A DNA stretch of 64,000 bases from Dryococelus australis (lineage: Eukaryota; Arthropoda; Insecta; Phasmatodea; Phasmatidae): assembly GCA_029891345.1 (NCBI GenBank), contig CM056993.1:229305265-229369264 (forward strand), given 5' to 3'. The translations under genes were made by a program, and so were the position numbers. The notes beneath the pieces were generated by a model. It saw nothing but the letters and a program-made list of their open reading frames with translations, ran no database searches and had not been told where the DNA came from. Of this stretch, positions 48,311 to 60,912 are shown in pieces (positions within the stretch are counted from its first letter, which is position 1; every line of letters starts with the position of its first letter).

Positions 48311-49019
48311 GCAAAGGATGTGAGGGTACGTATCCAGAAAGAGACAAGGGGACACATGTACCCCTTCCCCGAACCAATAACCCAAACCCAGGAGTCTGAG
48401 GTCGATGCCGATGAAGAAAGCGGGAGATCCAAGAAACCACACCTACCACCGCCGAGCTGCCTCCACCCCACAGACAGGAGGATGGGTATGAAACCCGCCC
48501 GGTGAGCCATCAAGCCACACCAGTGCAGGTGGAGTTTCAGGCACATCAAGGAGCAGTTTTGGTGAGAACCCTGCCCTCGACGCCAACCAGCTTCTTATGA
48601 CATGCCGCCGCATAACATGGCCAGATGTCACCAGTGACAACCGAGATATAGTGGTGCAGCCCACTGAACAGCACGCCTCACCATTGACAAATGCCACCGA
48701 GCCCGATTCAAGAACAGGTTGAACCCCAACACGTCAACGCAGTAGAGCAGCTTCAAGAGCCTCAAACTCAGTCAGCTACCTAGCTCACACCAGCCCCGTA
48801 GTACCTGGCCCAACCCAGGACTACTAGTTTGACGACGCAGCAGCCAGCCCAAAGACACCACCTCCAACCCAGGAGAGCACCAGCAGCACCAAGTGCGCAG
48901 AAGCACCCGAAAGGCTTCTGCCTGCGATGGCCACTTTGGACCCGACGTCTGGAGACGCCAGAGCCTAACTCCAAACGCCTCCTTCCGAAAGGGAGGAGAG
49001 GACTAATTCCTTTGCAGGA

Positions 49020-50035
49020 GTCTTTTCTTATCGTAGGCTAAGCAGGTCCTGTGGCGAGGCAGTGCGAGGGAGAGAACTCTCTACCTCGACTGCGGGAGTT
49101 GCACCAGATGTCTGGTAGTAGGAGGCTTCAACGGTCTCGACACTCCGATTATCAGCGATCAGTTGAGCGGAAGGCAGAACGGGCCTCTCGTCCTCAACTG
49201 CGCCAACGGGTGAAGGTTCCTGCGTAGCAAGAGGTTGCGACAGAGCACTGCCGTAGGCTATGCTCGGCGTCGGTTGCAATTCATCGTCAGCAAGAACAGT
49301 GGTTGGCTTCGTGGAAACATGAACGACCTTGACCCCTGTTCCAGACATTTCGTGCAGTTGTGGTGTTTGCACTAGCTCCATGGCGTGTTTGTCTTCTGGT
49401 AGTCTAGTGACATAGGCCTCCGGACTCACATCATGGACATCATCTGGTTGTCTAGTGGCGGCCCCTGTGCTCTCGTCTGGAGCATATTCCGGTGGTCTAG
49501 TGGCGGACATGTTAACTCCTTGTAGTAAGGAACCAGCTTCGCAGAAGCTTGCATGTTTCTGATTTCAGGCTCGGGAGTTGTATCAGGTGGAATGCAAGGT
49601 GCTTGGATTGCTTACACCTCCTTCACAGTCGGCAATTCGGATCTCTTGGCTAATCCGACCTGATCTGTGGAGTGTCTAGCTGTATCCTCTGTCTCTGGGA
49701 CTTTGCCAAAACACTTCAGTGCAGCTGAGGGTGACCAAGTCAGGTCTGAGATTGATTTGGTGGCCATAGCTGGTCGGTCGACGTTGAGGGCAGAGATTTA
49801 ATAGAAACTGCTCCTTAGTACTGTTGCATCTCTATTCTCCGGGTGGAGAATATGATGGCTCCCTGTCGAGTTCCAGGATTCTGGCCTCTTCGTTGGCCTT
49901 GGCTCAATGTCGAGAGTTGCCCTTCTGGGTGTTGGGTCTCATTTGAAGGTCGGGGGCCTCTTCGGACTGAGGCCGCGCATGACATCGACAGGCTCTTCGG
50001 GCCTGACTTCTAGTTGCTTTGTTGCTTTTTAATGC
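49020..50035 (-). other. GC-rich block with 160-codon minus frame, possible retroelement remnant
   Basis: The minus-strand frame 49028-49510 starts SATRPPEYAPDESTGAATRQ and has a degenerate internal repeat of about 17-18 residues: TRPPE, TRQPDD and TRLPEDK, each followed by an acidic stretch. Upstream on the same strand, around 49570-49763, another readable piece (TKSISDLTWSPSAALKCFG) ends in a stop. It adjoins the gypsy relic but is on the opposite strand. No domain was recognised. Confidence 0.35.
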
Positions 50036-50455
50036 AAATAAATGTTGAAATGCTCTTCTAAAACAATAGTACGTCCATTGAATATAAATATAAAAAAAAG
50101 TATGGCATGTATTTTAAAGTGGTGAAAATTATACTGTGCATAAGTCTTTAGCTGTTACATACATAATTATTTTTTAATAGGAAAATTTTACAAATGAACA
50201 TGTAAATGTACAATAGAACATTTTTTTATAATTAATCTGAAGGGAACACTTTCTATGAACACTATATAGGAAAAACTTCACATGTACACTTGTCGTTAAA
50301 TAATATACAATACTGATATAACAAACATACATACGAGTACTTCATAATCTCAAGAAGCTATGGGAAAGCCTTTTTAACTGGAATACATAATTTTCAAAAA
50401 TTTGAATATAAACCAAGTCAAAAAATAAATACATTATAAGTTATAACCTGTATGG

Positions 50456-53400
50456 TAGGAGTGATTGGGCAGAGAAATGTTATTTTGGGCGGGCTTGGGC
50501 AGGTACTTGCCTCATATTTTCAAGCTGAAGCAATTTTGGTCAAGCATTATAAACAAATAAGTGGATGAATTTTGAACACAAAATATTTTCTCACACAGTT
50601 TACATTGATAAAAGTATAAAATATTTGTTTAAGAATTAGGTTGCAATATGCTTGTCAAAAAGTTTTCATAAAAAAAAAAATTAATAAAAAAAAAAAAATT
50701 AAAAAAATTAAAAAAAAAAAAAAATGAGTATAAAATTACATTTAGCATTTTATTTGTCCATACAAGTGAAAAACTTCCAGACAGGTATTTTGAAAATAAT
50801 AAAATCTTGTGTTACTACCTGAAGTTTCAACGGTCATATTTGTTTTCACTGCTGTGGAATGAACAAAACTACTTGCTTGGTTCTCGTCTTCAAAAACACT
50901 AATACTGATATACATTTTTGGTAAAAATTAATTTACATCAGATTAGTCTAAAATGATTCACAGTTAGTTTCCAATACTCATACAACTAATAACTAGGCTA
51001 TATTGCAACAAACTTTGGATACTTTAGTAATGGCACGAAAATAAAGTAGCATGCACTTAATCGGAAAATGCAGACAACTGACATTAATTACTACCATATT
51101 ACTTGGTTTTTGGTTTGTTATTTTTTCAGTCATTATATTCCCGACACTGCAAACTCTTTTCAGTGTCTACATTTCTGATGAAAATAAATTACTATTCCCC
51201 TTATTTTAGTGTAGTTCGTAAAAGAACCGAACGATTTTCAACTTTACTGAAAATGTTTATTGTGTAATTCTCACATCAGTAAAAATAATAGTGTCATGTT
51301 TATCATGTTTTGTTCTTTTGATGATGTTACAACATTTGAATTACAGTAATTTGAATGTTATTTCCAAACAAGCAAAATTTTCCATTGCATCACAAAAACA
51401 ATGAGCAGATCTAATTGCTACTTTCTCGTAAGAAGAGGAGCAAAAGCACCTCGTCTCGCGAAAGACGATAAACGTGATAAACTAAAGCAGTGTTCGAAAC
51501 TGCTACGAGACTATTATTTAGGTTACTAAATTGACCACGTTACATTTTTTACGTCCTAAATGTTTGGGGATTTAGAATTTAAATTTACTGAGGTGAAGTA
51601 GCACACTAAGTCCCCAAATAGGTCCATAAAATTGTCTGCTGCTGTTTATTTATGTAACGTTTTATTTCCCGTATTGTGGTGGAAATGCCAGTATTTACAG
51701 TTCTTGAAACGCAGCACAATACATGCACATAAAATGTAAAATCAGACATCTACATGTTATTTCGTATGTAAGCAACAATTTCTTTTAAAGTAAAGTTTGT
51801 ATGTTGTTTTAAAATTGGCAAAAAAAGTTTATCTGTTTTAATTGAAGGGAGCGAAGAAACAACGAGAAAATTGATATCTGCTAGAAAGAAATATGATCAG
51901 TTATTCACAAGACATTGAGGTTACGTGAAAAATGCTTGGGAGTATGTTATTTATTGATAGAGTTATTTAATTATCACTTCTTTATTTTACTAGAAGTATT
52001 TGACAATACGTGGAAGTGACAACTGACATAACCTTGCACTTTTTCAAGGTGATTAGTTAAGTAAAACGTAGGTAATGACATGATAAAGTATTGCAAACAA
52101 ACATGCACACATTATTTTTCCGAATGACAAACAAAATAACAATAAAATTCCACAAGCCTGCGGTTTCCAACACTGTTGCATGCAGCGCTGTTACAAGCTG
52201 GTCAAAACCATCCACCCTTAATTCCTAAAACCTAATTTCCAAAATTGGCCATTTTGAACATGGCATAAAGTTCCCAGCCCCATCAATAATATAACCAGAA
52301 CCTTAACTAATATACTATTTGGTCAAAATAAACTAAAACAGCACTGGATACAACAAGTTGTCCTCACATAACCTTGATAATTTTAAAAACATGTTTACAT
52401 AAAATGAAACAAAAAAAAAAAAACTTGGTAAACCATAGATATATGAATCTATGGAGTGTACTGTGTGCCTTCAGCGAATAAATGTGCGGCAAACACATAA
52501 TGGCACCGGAAAATTTTGTACCATTTTTGAGATAAGTGGTCAGTAATTTTTCTATTTATCACATATGTATACTACCAATGAAATTACACTAATTATACAA
52601 CAAAAAAGTGGAAAAGAATGAAATTCAAACTAAAATAGTTTATTTTAGAAAGTCACCGAGATCAGTTTATTTCTGAAACATAGTGGTATCCCATAGGAGT
52701 AGATGCTCGTTGCGATAGCACTTCTGCGGTGTAAATTCAATACATAATTTGTGTCGACTTTCCGATCCCGACTACATTTAGAAACAATTTATCGAATTAG
52801 CGTAGTAAACCACAGAGTAAATAAGGTGTAGTATACCAGAGTGGCAACAGCAATGTTATTGAGCGGTCGTTAAATTTTTTTGGCCCTCTCCACGCATACC
52901 AACTTAGTCGGCACAACTACTGCATTACTTTTAACTACGAAGTTGGCGCTACTGAGTACCTATAGCGCTTCTGGCGGATATACATTGAACTTCTTTAAAC
53001 TGCAGTACAAATATAATTATAATCACACGTACCATTCAAAATCATTAGGAAATTTAAAAACTTATGGACCACCATCAACAGTGGAATAAAATGAATTATG
53101 GGTAGGGTAAGAAGATTACGATGTTCTGCCAAGAACTGCGACGAATTTCAGGAATTCAAACTTATTCTGGGGTTATGCTATCATCAACAACAATATGGTT
53201 AGGCAACATAGTAAAAATTAAGAAGCAAGATTTTTTGACGTAAATCTGTGAGAATACATCTTTTTTTTTAATGTATAAAATACTTAAGCTCCCACAGTGT
53301 AACAACTACGAAACAATTTGTAATTGCTTTAATGGGTATCAAAATATTTCATTTTAATAAGGGTATGCGTGGAAAGGGCCTGAAAAATAAGCAACCTGCT

Positions 53401-53702
53401 GTTCCCTATCCTGCGAACACCCCCTGTAGTAAAAGTAAGGATTCACAATAGAAATGTACTTTTTTTGCATATATTTTGTGTGTTTTGTTGTTTTTCAATG
53501 AGGTATGTAATTTTTGGCAAGAAACAGTATATTTCAAGTTTATTTAGTGAGTTCGCGCATCACTAAAAACAGGTGTGTCTGGATGATTATTGGAAGGAAT
53601 GTTGGCCCAATATTTTCGGGCAGCCACAATACCCGTCCAGTATTCTGGGCATTTCCATTACCCAAAATACTGCCCAAAATATTGGATACCCGAACAACCC
53701 TA
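50456..53702. mobile_element. hAT relic (family 1, copy 2)
   Basis: The left end is TAGGAGTGATTGGGCAG and the right end, minus strand, is TAGGGTTGTTCGGGTATCC. Flanks CTGTATGG (50448-50455) and CTTTATGA (53703-53710) match at 6 of 8 bases, consistent with an old target duplication. It is colinear with 2695-3182 and 5980-7201 but carries two extra insertions (about 51488-52268 and 52795-53462). A low-complexity A/T stretch lies at 50670-50725. No transposase frame remains. Confidence 0.75.
51488..52176. mobile_element. Probable MITE inside hAT copy 2
   Basis: CAGTGTTCGAAACTGC at the left and CAGTGTTGGAAACCGC read from the right are 16-bp inverted repeats differing at few bases. The related copy 1 lacks this segment. 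Extra non-homologous sequence continues to 52268, so the right limit or the insertion history is uncertain. No target duplication was seen. Confidence 0.55.
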
Positions 53703-54585
53703 CTTTATGAATAGATTTTCAAGGGACCAAAATAAACTTATACATGATGAAAAGCAATGCCTAAAGACTTTATCTCCATTCAGATGTTAAATCTGGTATG
53801 GTAGTGTTGATGGATGCAAAATGTCAGAAACTAATAACATATTCTGTAGTTGATAAACTTAAAAAAACTGTGTTAAGAAGAGACAGGCAAAGTTACATAC
53901 ACTACACAACAGTTTTCTACTGCCTGCTGTTTAACAAACCCCAACTGTAATAAAGATATGACTTGCAGAACATGAGAGAATGGAACCCCCTTTACCCCCT
54001 GGCCCACACCTTTTGTTGATGGGCAAGGCTTTGAAACTACTACATAGTCACTTCCCTCCTTCACCACCCTCGGCCAACCTGAGACTACGACTTTCATCAA
54101 TGTCAATATCAAGGTGGTAGACTATTATTTCACAGCAGAGTGGAGCTTGGGACAAGAACTACAAACGTTGTCTAAAAAGCAGTGGAAGTAGAACACCATT
54201 TTCACAGAGGCTTTCCTTTCAAAATTACATGTACTGATTTTTGTAAGTGGGAAAACTTTCAGTGTTCCTGAAGGCAAGACTTATCAATTATTTTGATGCA
54301 TGCCCAATTTACGGCAGGTTGTATCGAACCACTTTCTCCAAGCTGTGATTCAGATGTGAGACCGAATTCCTGGCTAGGGATTCGGTTCTACCCGTTGGGC
54401 TTACACGGGTTAGAGTTTGACCAACAACTGGAGAAATTAGAGGCTATTATAATGTTTTTAATATGTTATTTAACCAAATAAGCCTTGGTCGTGGTCAATT
54501 TCATGGTTATATGTCACTATGCCAGTATCGCGTGGTACATGGTGGAGAAGACAGGGACCTTAAGATCCCTGCGGTGCCAGGCCAT

Positions 54586-54825
54586 TATAGGCCATTCATG
54601 GTAAAGGTGAGCACTTTTTGAAGCTGTTTCATCAGACATAACAACCAATAAATACATTTCATTGAGGCCTCAGACTTTTGGTTTTAGGTATAGTGAATGT
54701 ATACACTGTGTTTATTACTCACATGGCAGGATTTACATCAACAAACGGTGGAAGGATATAAATTGGCTAAAAGAAAAAAGTAACTAGGGTTTCAAAAGTG
54801 CTCACTTTACCGTGAACGACCTATA
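54586..54825. mobile_element. 240-bp MITE with long TIRs
   Basis: The left end TATAGGCCATTCATGGTAAA and the right end, minus strand, TATAGGTCGTTCACGGTAAA are inverted repeats. They continue into GTGAGCACTTTTTGAA-like sequence for about 36 bases in total. The family also appears at 13655, 36464 and 37628. It is probably a Tc1/mariner-type MITE (TA target). Confidence 0.8.
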
Positions 54826-55626
54826 TACAAGGTAGGCCTTGTAGGCCACCTGGTTGGTACAAAATTAGGGACAATTTTCACAATCCTTCGCTTTGATTGA
54901 AACAGTACAATAGGTTTAATGGGAAGAAGGGTGCTGGGTGCTCCTCTGCGGCAGTTAACTCGCACTGCTGGTGAGTGGTTGGTCAGGTACCGGTTCTGGA
55001 AGGCGTGCAGGGGTGACGTCTTGGTTGTCTGTGGCGGTTGGAAGAGGGGTTACCTGCAGTGACACATTTAGCCAAGGCAAGTCAAGGCCTAAGGGGATAT
55101 ATTCCGTACATAGAATTGCCTCTACAATAGGATGTTGCCTGTCAGATAACTAAATTAAAGGTGGGAAAAATGGTTTCGTAAGGGCTGTTTCAGAAGGTGA
55201 TAGTTTAGCTTTCTCACCTTCTAAAGCATGTAAGGCCTTCTTTAAATTTCTTCGTATGTAAGGCATTTAAAGACTGAAAGAAACAACCTGCAGAGGTTAA
55301 ACCGGTGTCTGGGGTCCCTAGCGTGTACTTTCGGATACCCAGACCTGTGATGTGAGGCAACACCTGTGTTCGTTTCATCCAGCCCTTGCGAGCGATGGGG
55401 CAACACACACCACTTCTATGCTGAAATACCTGGGTGTGGTATCCACAGGAGGTCAATCAGGCTGAAGTGGTTCCAGCTCTTTCTGGCCATGTGAGCAGCG
55501 GTGGCGGAGTATGGAACACTCTGTCTGGTCAATTCTCTTGGTGGAAGAATACCTAGTGATTCAGATGCAGCTAAAGGTCTACCAGTTAGCAGAGCTCAGT
55601 TTGCCTCTTAAGTTGTGTATATTTAC

Positions 55627-57077
55627 TAGGGATGGGCTGATGCCGATACCGTTACAGATTAACCGGCTTATTCTACAATCATCGGCATCGGTGGCAATGG
55701 AACATTATTTGCCCTTTATAATTCACCGATTAGTAGCACTAATATATTTAACACAATGCTAAATACACCGGCATGCTACATCTGGTAAAGTATTAATTTA
55801 CCGCATCCATCAATCAGATATCCTGTCCGAAACCCAAAACATATTTGGAACATATGTTTTCTGAAGGTTTGCTCATTTTGTTTACATTCTACCGTATTTC
55901 ATGTTGATACATTCACCAAAGATTGTGTGCATCATTCGTTTTTGGACACTATTTGAATGCAAAACAACGCAACTTTAAGGTCCCCGAAAAATTGTGAAGC
56001 GCGAAAAACTACGAAATTTGCCATTTTCAAAACACTAAGTTTTACCCATAAAAAAATATATCTTCCTGTTTCTTTACATCACATTCGAGACGTCGCCTCA
56101 CTATCAAATGTTGTTGGAATCGAAAGTAAGTAACCTTAATCGACATTGCACGTTATTTTCTCAAAAATCTAAAAGAGGGTAGTAAATTCAACAAATAAGT
56201 GTTAGTACAACGTATATAGACAGTTATTTGAATGGATCGTGAACCGAAAGACAGCAGGACAAGCAATTCGTACACTTTTTCTCGCAAAAACGAAATATAT
56301 CTTGTGTAGTCTTCGGGCATTGCATTCTCAACTGAAATTTATCGTGTTTATTGTTTTGATTTGGGCCGACTTCATATTCTCGAATCTCTCTTAAGTTTTT
56401 TTTAAATTAAATCATGCATTGCCTAAAGCCCACAAAATGCCTAAGATTTTGTCGATTAAAAATCATGAAAGGAAGTACAAAACAGATGGATTTTACATTT
56501 TTGATAGAAAACATGAAATAACGATGTGTAGGTTTTGCAATGTGTGCGTGGACTGGATGCGCAAAAACACATGCACAAAACATGTGTCCAACGAATAACA
56601 CAAACAAAACAAAGATAGTCAATCTACATTGTCTACAAAACAAGTTTCTATTGGTGAATCGCTTCAAAACGTAACCTGTTTGCAGAAAAACAAACAAAAA
56701 TCCGTGTGTGATTTTGTGGAAATGATGGCAGTATCCAGCATTCCCCTGGAAAAAGCTGATGATCCCAGCATGAAAAACTGGATGGAAAAATATGTTCTGT
56801 AAATATTTTGCTTTGCAGTGTAGTAGCCCTTGTGAATATAAGTTACTTATTTGCCCAGTTAAATTGCCTATCTTCTCATTTTATTATTAAAATTAGTATT
56901 GTATTCCAGTTACACGCTGTGGACACCTAATACAAAGTGCTTAAAGTGTTCATAAAACTGACTACTTAAATTTAAGTAATAAAAAGTATTTCCAAATTTT
57001 GGGAATTGGGAATTATGATTGTGCTCATCAAAACTGGCATTGGCATCGGTGTAATCGTTGGTATCGGCACATCCCTA
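55627..57077 (+). mobile_element. hAT transposon with CGGBP1/BED-type finger
   Basis: The left end is TAGGGATGGGCTGATGCCGA and the right end, minus strand, TAGGGATGTGCCGATACC. Flanks ATATTTAC (55619-55626) and GTATTTAC (57078-57085) match at 7 of 8 bases. The 1.45-kb element carries the N-terminal part of a transposase at 56437-56802 and lacks the catalytic and dimerisation parts. Confidence 0.88.
56437..56802 (+). pseudogene. CGGBP1-like / hAT transposase N-terminus, one in-frame stop
   Basis: It starts MPKILSIKNHERKYKTDGFY. The zinc-finger block CRFCNVCVDWMRKNTCTKHV has the C-x2-C ... H arrangement of the BED-like finger shared by CGGBP1 and related hAT transposases. After a TAA at 56596-56598 the same frame continues, ending FVEMMAVSSIPLEKADDPSM, then KNWMEKYVL, the usual next block. 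It is 121 codons long, stop included. Without the stop it would resemble a CGGBP1-sized protein, but nothing shows that it is expressed. Confidence 0.75.
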
Positions 57078-57280
57078 GTATTTACCTTAGTGGTTATTAG
57101 TTTGTCGGCTTTTCCTCAGGAGAGTTACGTAAACCAAAAGTAAAAAGGTTACTCAAATACAAAAACCAGAAATTAAACTCACAGAAATACGTTAAAATAC
57201 GTGTTATATTGAACCTTTTGGAAAACAAGGTGTAACATTTTAAATTTAATTTTTTCATAAAGGATTAGGGGTGCATCAAA

Positions 57281-57370
57281 ATCAGTCCAAATTCGAATAA
57301 CAACCCCTTTGCAGTTACAACCCTTTTCCTGTAAAAAGTGAAAGGTCATAGTTTTGAGAGTTGACTGTAC
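57281..57370. repeat. Short repeat shared with 31142-31240
   Basis: Both carry ATCAGTCCAAATTC and ACAACCCTTTTCCTG in the same orientation. On the minus strand the end reads CAGTCAACTCTC, a possible TIR terminus. Confidence 0.5.
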
Positions 57371-57638
57371 TACACTTATACAAAAATAAATAATTAACTC
57401 ATTTTACAACTGAATAAGCAGTATACAGAAATACATGTATTGTTTCATAGATGAGACTGAATCAATATTAATGGTACACTGCTAAAGTCGACCAGAGATA
57501 TCACACCCACCCAAGAGACAGTTCCATTGTTCTTGGTCAAAATGCAAAATGGACAGCATGAGACGAGATGAAATGGAATGATGAGGAAGGAGGGCTTAAT
57601 ACAGTTTATATTATTCTTTATTATTATGTTTAACTTAC

Positions 57639-57802
57639 CCATACACTGGATGGACATATGTTGATACTCTATTTACTGTAATCTTATACCGAGATGTTAG
57701 CAATGGTGTCATGATTTCCTTCATGAAATCAGGAAAACTGTCCCATAAATGACGTTTCGATGCTTTGGCATTAGGAGAAATGCCATATGCCTTCAGGAGT
57801 TC
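57639..57802 (-). CDS. ATR: ATR exon (LWDSFPDFMKEIMTPLLTSRYK block)
   Basis: The exon of 164 nt starts ELLKAYGISPN, has a central LWDSFPDFMKEIMTPLL block and TSRYK, and ends in YVHPVYG with two nucleotides left over. Vertebrate ATR has LWRRFPEHVREILEPHLNTRYK here, a near column-by-column match. The acceptor is CTTGTTGTAG and the donor is TATGG/GTAAGT. The phase-2 end joins cleanly to the 43407-43567 exon across a 14-kb intron, giving PVYGSRYGKSLTDW. This matches PIYLSKLGSNFAEW without a gap. That intron contains a gypsy relic, two hAT elements and a MITE. Confidence 0.93.
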
Positions 57803-60741
57803 CTACAACAAGAAATTACCATAAAAATGTTGGTGTACACAATCACAAAAATAAGTATTATGGCATTATGATTGTACTGGTAGTGATTTCTAGAGCTATA
57901 CATAGCTGATTACATATATTGTAATTTTGTAGACTATGTTTTAAACAAGAACTAGCACTGCTTGTTGCTTGCAGTCCAGCTGAAAGCACTCAGCCATCAT
58001 GCCCCTATATGAATCTGGGTTTGCTGTTTTAATAATAAAGCAAAATATGCAACAGAAGTGCAGTAGTAAAAATATATTTAAACAACAGAATTCATAGCTA
58101 ATTAAAATTCAGATTTTTTTTTTTTTTGTCAAGTCTACAGTTGGCTGCCTGGAAGAGATGACATATCTTCACTTCCTGTTCAGCAACTCAGGAGTTGCAT
58201 CTTGTTTACATTTCCCACTCTGCAGTATCAATAAAATGTTTTCACATATGTTTTCCAACACAGTATAGTGAGTGGAATACAGACTCGCTAGCAATATATG
58301 TTGGATCTGAAAAATTGCAACACAAAATGTGACTATCATGTAAAAAAGTAAATATCCATTTAAACATGACTATCATAAGGAAACAATACAATATGAACAG
58401 TCACAAATATGTCAGCCCCATTAACAGAGAGGCTGATGTTCTTCACGTCTAGGAGTCAATATCTTAAAAGTATATGTAAGTCTTAAAAAGTACGTGACAG
58501 CACCAACATTTTTGACTCTGTGACACTACCAGTGTTTACCAAGTTGTTCTAAGGTCACAGCCTCACTCATTGGTGGTAGTATCAATGTCTTATGAGTCAC
58601 GGCAAGTCCAATAGTTTACAAATTGTGCCAATGGTCAGATGATCAAAGGTATGGCCAATGTTTTCAAATTTTTAGTGGGAAGAAAATAGTTTCCATGGTT
58701 TGCTGAGCAGCTAATTTGCTTGGCATGATAGTTACGCCATTTTCATTAAAGACATAATACACTGACTGAATGTTCTTGGCATAAATGGCTCAAGATATAG
58801 GTTCTTCATCATGACTGCAGATCTGAAGATCATTTTGTAATTGAAAGAGAAACAATCTCTGAAGTGACAAAGATGAACAAGGTGATGGCATGGCCACAGC
58901 TAGAGTGGAACAAGTGGGGCAGGGAAAACCAAACCATGGACCTTGAACATTTGAAATGTCCTTCATCTGCTAATTCTACTGTCCGGACATGCTGATTTTG
59001 CAAAGTAATGGCTTGTCATGAAATGATGTGTATGATGACAAAGACATCCAACATGCCTCAATTTTTTTAAAACTAATAATGGGGTCAAACTTAATCTAAA
59101 ACACACTCAGGGGGTGGCACTATTTACTACAATCAATAGAACAAACTACAAACAATAGAAGGAAACAACAAGCCATGTGTCCAAAATTCATTTTTCATAT
59201 TAACCTGAAAAATAACACTAATAAATATTCGAAGACCACTGTTCACACTTGATTGATGCTAAAAATGGAAGTTAAACCTTTTTTCTGCATAGGTTGAATT
59301 CAGAACTTGTTGGCACAATGAATTGTGGGACTGAATACAAAGTAAACAGTGAGAGACAAGATCGCAGGAAGTTAACTCTTCATTTCTATGTGCAACTAAA
59401 CATGTGTTCTCGATTTGGCAAAACAAAAAATTAAAACTTGTTTACAAACAGACCCATATGACCCAATGCCCCAGACCCCACAATATTTTCTGCAGTCACT
59501 AAGAGGAGAACAGGTTGCTTCACAAGGGATGTAAAAAGTGGTAACGGTGAAAGTAAAACAAGGTCTAGTGAAATAAAGGAATGGAGAAATGTGTGATACC
59601 TGTCAGTAAAATTAAGTGCTTCATATTGAGTATAATCACACAAAAGACAAACTACTTCCACAAGAATGTTCTTATAGGTAAACAAAAAATGTTCTGCTTC
59701 TTGCTATTATGTAAAAAGACTAGAAGTATCAAAGGTATATTGTAAAATTTAGGAATATTTTATGTAGAGGAAGATCCCACTGTAAAGGCTAAATGTTCCC
59801 TTTTGATTCTGTATCTTGAAAGCACTGCATGAGCCAGTACTGGTGGCTGCATGCCAGTTTGGCACAGCACATTTCATCACACTGTGGAAGATGCAAAGTA
59901 ATGCTAGGAGCAGCACCATCGCATCTTGCAGATGGCCGGAATGGCGATAGAGATATATTTAGTAAACTGCTGTGTGGCATTTCCCACATGTCAGGGAATA
60001 GAAACAGGAGATCGCCTAGAAAACCTGCCGACCAGCAGCATTATACGGCACAATTCCCACACGCAAAAATTTGGGAGAAACTTGTCCGGGAATCGAACCC
60101 AGTTCGCCTATGTAGGAGGCAAGTAGTCAGACCACTTCACCTACAGTTGCACCTGTAAGATCCTAGAATTGAGTTTACTGTATAATAATAAGTCCTGCAG
60201 TGGTACAGGTGGAGCATGAGAATAGCGAAAGGACAGAGGTTATAGAGTTTCATTTATATACTACACCTACTGCATACTAAGTGGACAATGCATTATGCTA
60301 TGAGAAAAGCACACCACTACACTAAAAGAGTAATAATTTTCAAACACCTTAGAAGTACTCAACTGTAAGGCCATGATTATCCATGCAAAGGCAATCTGTA
60401 TGTTCACTATATAGCCAGTAAGCTCGTAAAGTGTGTGAAAAAACACAAGCAATTAACAAATATAATGGACTACAATTTAAATCATGATTCCTATGAGAAG
60501 GTTACATGCAAACTTTTATTCAAATTATTATTCTTAGTTATGAATATGCAAAACTCTACAATGTGGCATTTATTATCATCATCTCGATACTACCCTACCA
60601 CATTCATTGACTATCACACACTTAAATAATTATTCAATAACTTTGAGCTGCCAACTCCTACATAAGACCACAATGTAAAACCAAGAATTCAAAAATATTA
60701 CTACTGCTACCTGTAATTTATTTACATTATGTAGCACATAC
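57803..60741 (-). other. ATR: 2.9-kb ATR intron
   Basis: Except for the SINE at 59790-60152, this is AT-rich sequence in which I see no gene or repeat family. Confidence 0.7.
59790..60152 (-). mobile_element. tRNA-derived SINE
   Basis: On the minus strand the head has an A-box-like TAGGTGAAGTGG (60132-60143) and a good B box GGTTCGATTCC (60089-60099), about 33 bases apart as in a tRNA gene. A tRNA-unrelated body of about 290 bases follows. The head is not a functional tRNA: no clear acceptor stem was found. The right limit is set by the tRNA-like head; the left limit is a guess. Confidence 0.75.
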
Positions 60742-60912
60742 CTGAATTGCAAGAGAGAATCCATCTAAGTTTTCAGAGTTCCTGCACGTTTGGAAAGATC
60801 TAACCAACTCATTGAGAGCAGCAACTGCAAAGGCATTTGTTTTCACACTGAGAGGGAATGCAGACTGCTCTATAACAAAGCAAAATTCCATTACAGCATT
60901 TCCAAACATTTT
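60742..60912 (-). CDS. ATR: ATR exon (HEAT-repeat region)
   Basis: The exon of 171 nt, 57 codons, begins KMFGNAVMEFCFVIEQSAF and ends ENLDGFSLAIQ, directly before the ELLKAYG exon. The vertebrate counterpart reads AAYAIQELLSIYD across the same junction, so the join FSLAIQ+ELLKAYG is well supported. The donor is CAG/GTATGT and the chosen acceptor is GATCAG. Its weak point is the acceptor: it gives phase 0 while the previous recognised exon ends in phase 1. An alternative acceptor 12 nt upstream (GTAAG) has the same phase and does not help. A short exon may be missing between them. Confidence 0.85.

Larger units (their letters stand above)
46150..48320 (+). mobile_element. Ty3/gypsy retrotransposon pol relic
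   Basis: Reverse transcriptase, RNase H and integrase blocks occur in the gypsy order, broken by frameshifts and stops. Gag, protease and the first half of RT are missing, and no LTR was found. It is an old dead copy. Sequence from 48320 to 49025 continues as GC-rich degenerate DNA, probably the rest of the element. Confidence 0.9.
43568..57638 (-). other. ATR: 14-kb ATR intron with gypsy and hAT insertions
   Basis: This intron lies between the ATR exons at 57639-57802 and 43407-43567. Stretches without a feature (43570-45400, 45910-46150, 53705-54580, 54830-55620, 57080-57280) are AT-rich. A direct search by eye for further ATR-like peptides found none. Confidence 0.7.

Noticed and set aside
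47116-48697. Long minus-strand frames across the gypsy region
   Set aside because: They are shadows of the plus-strand pol gene.
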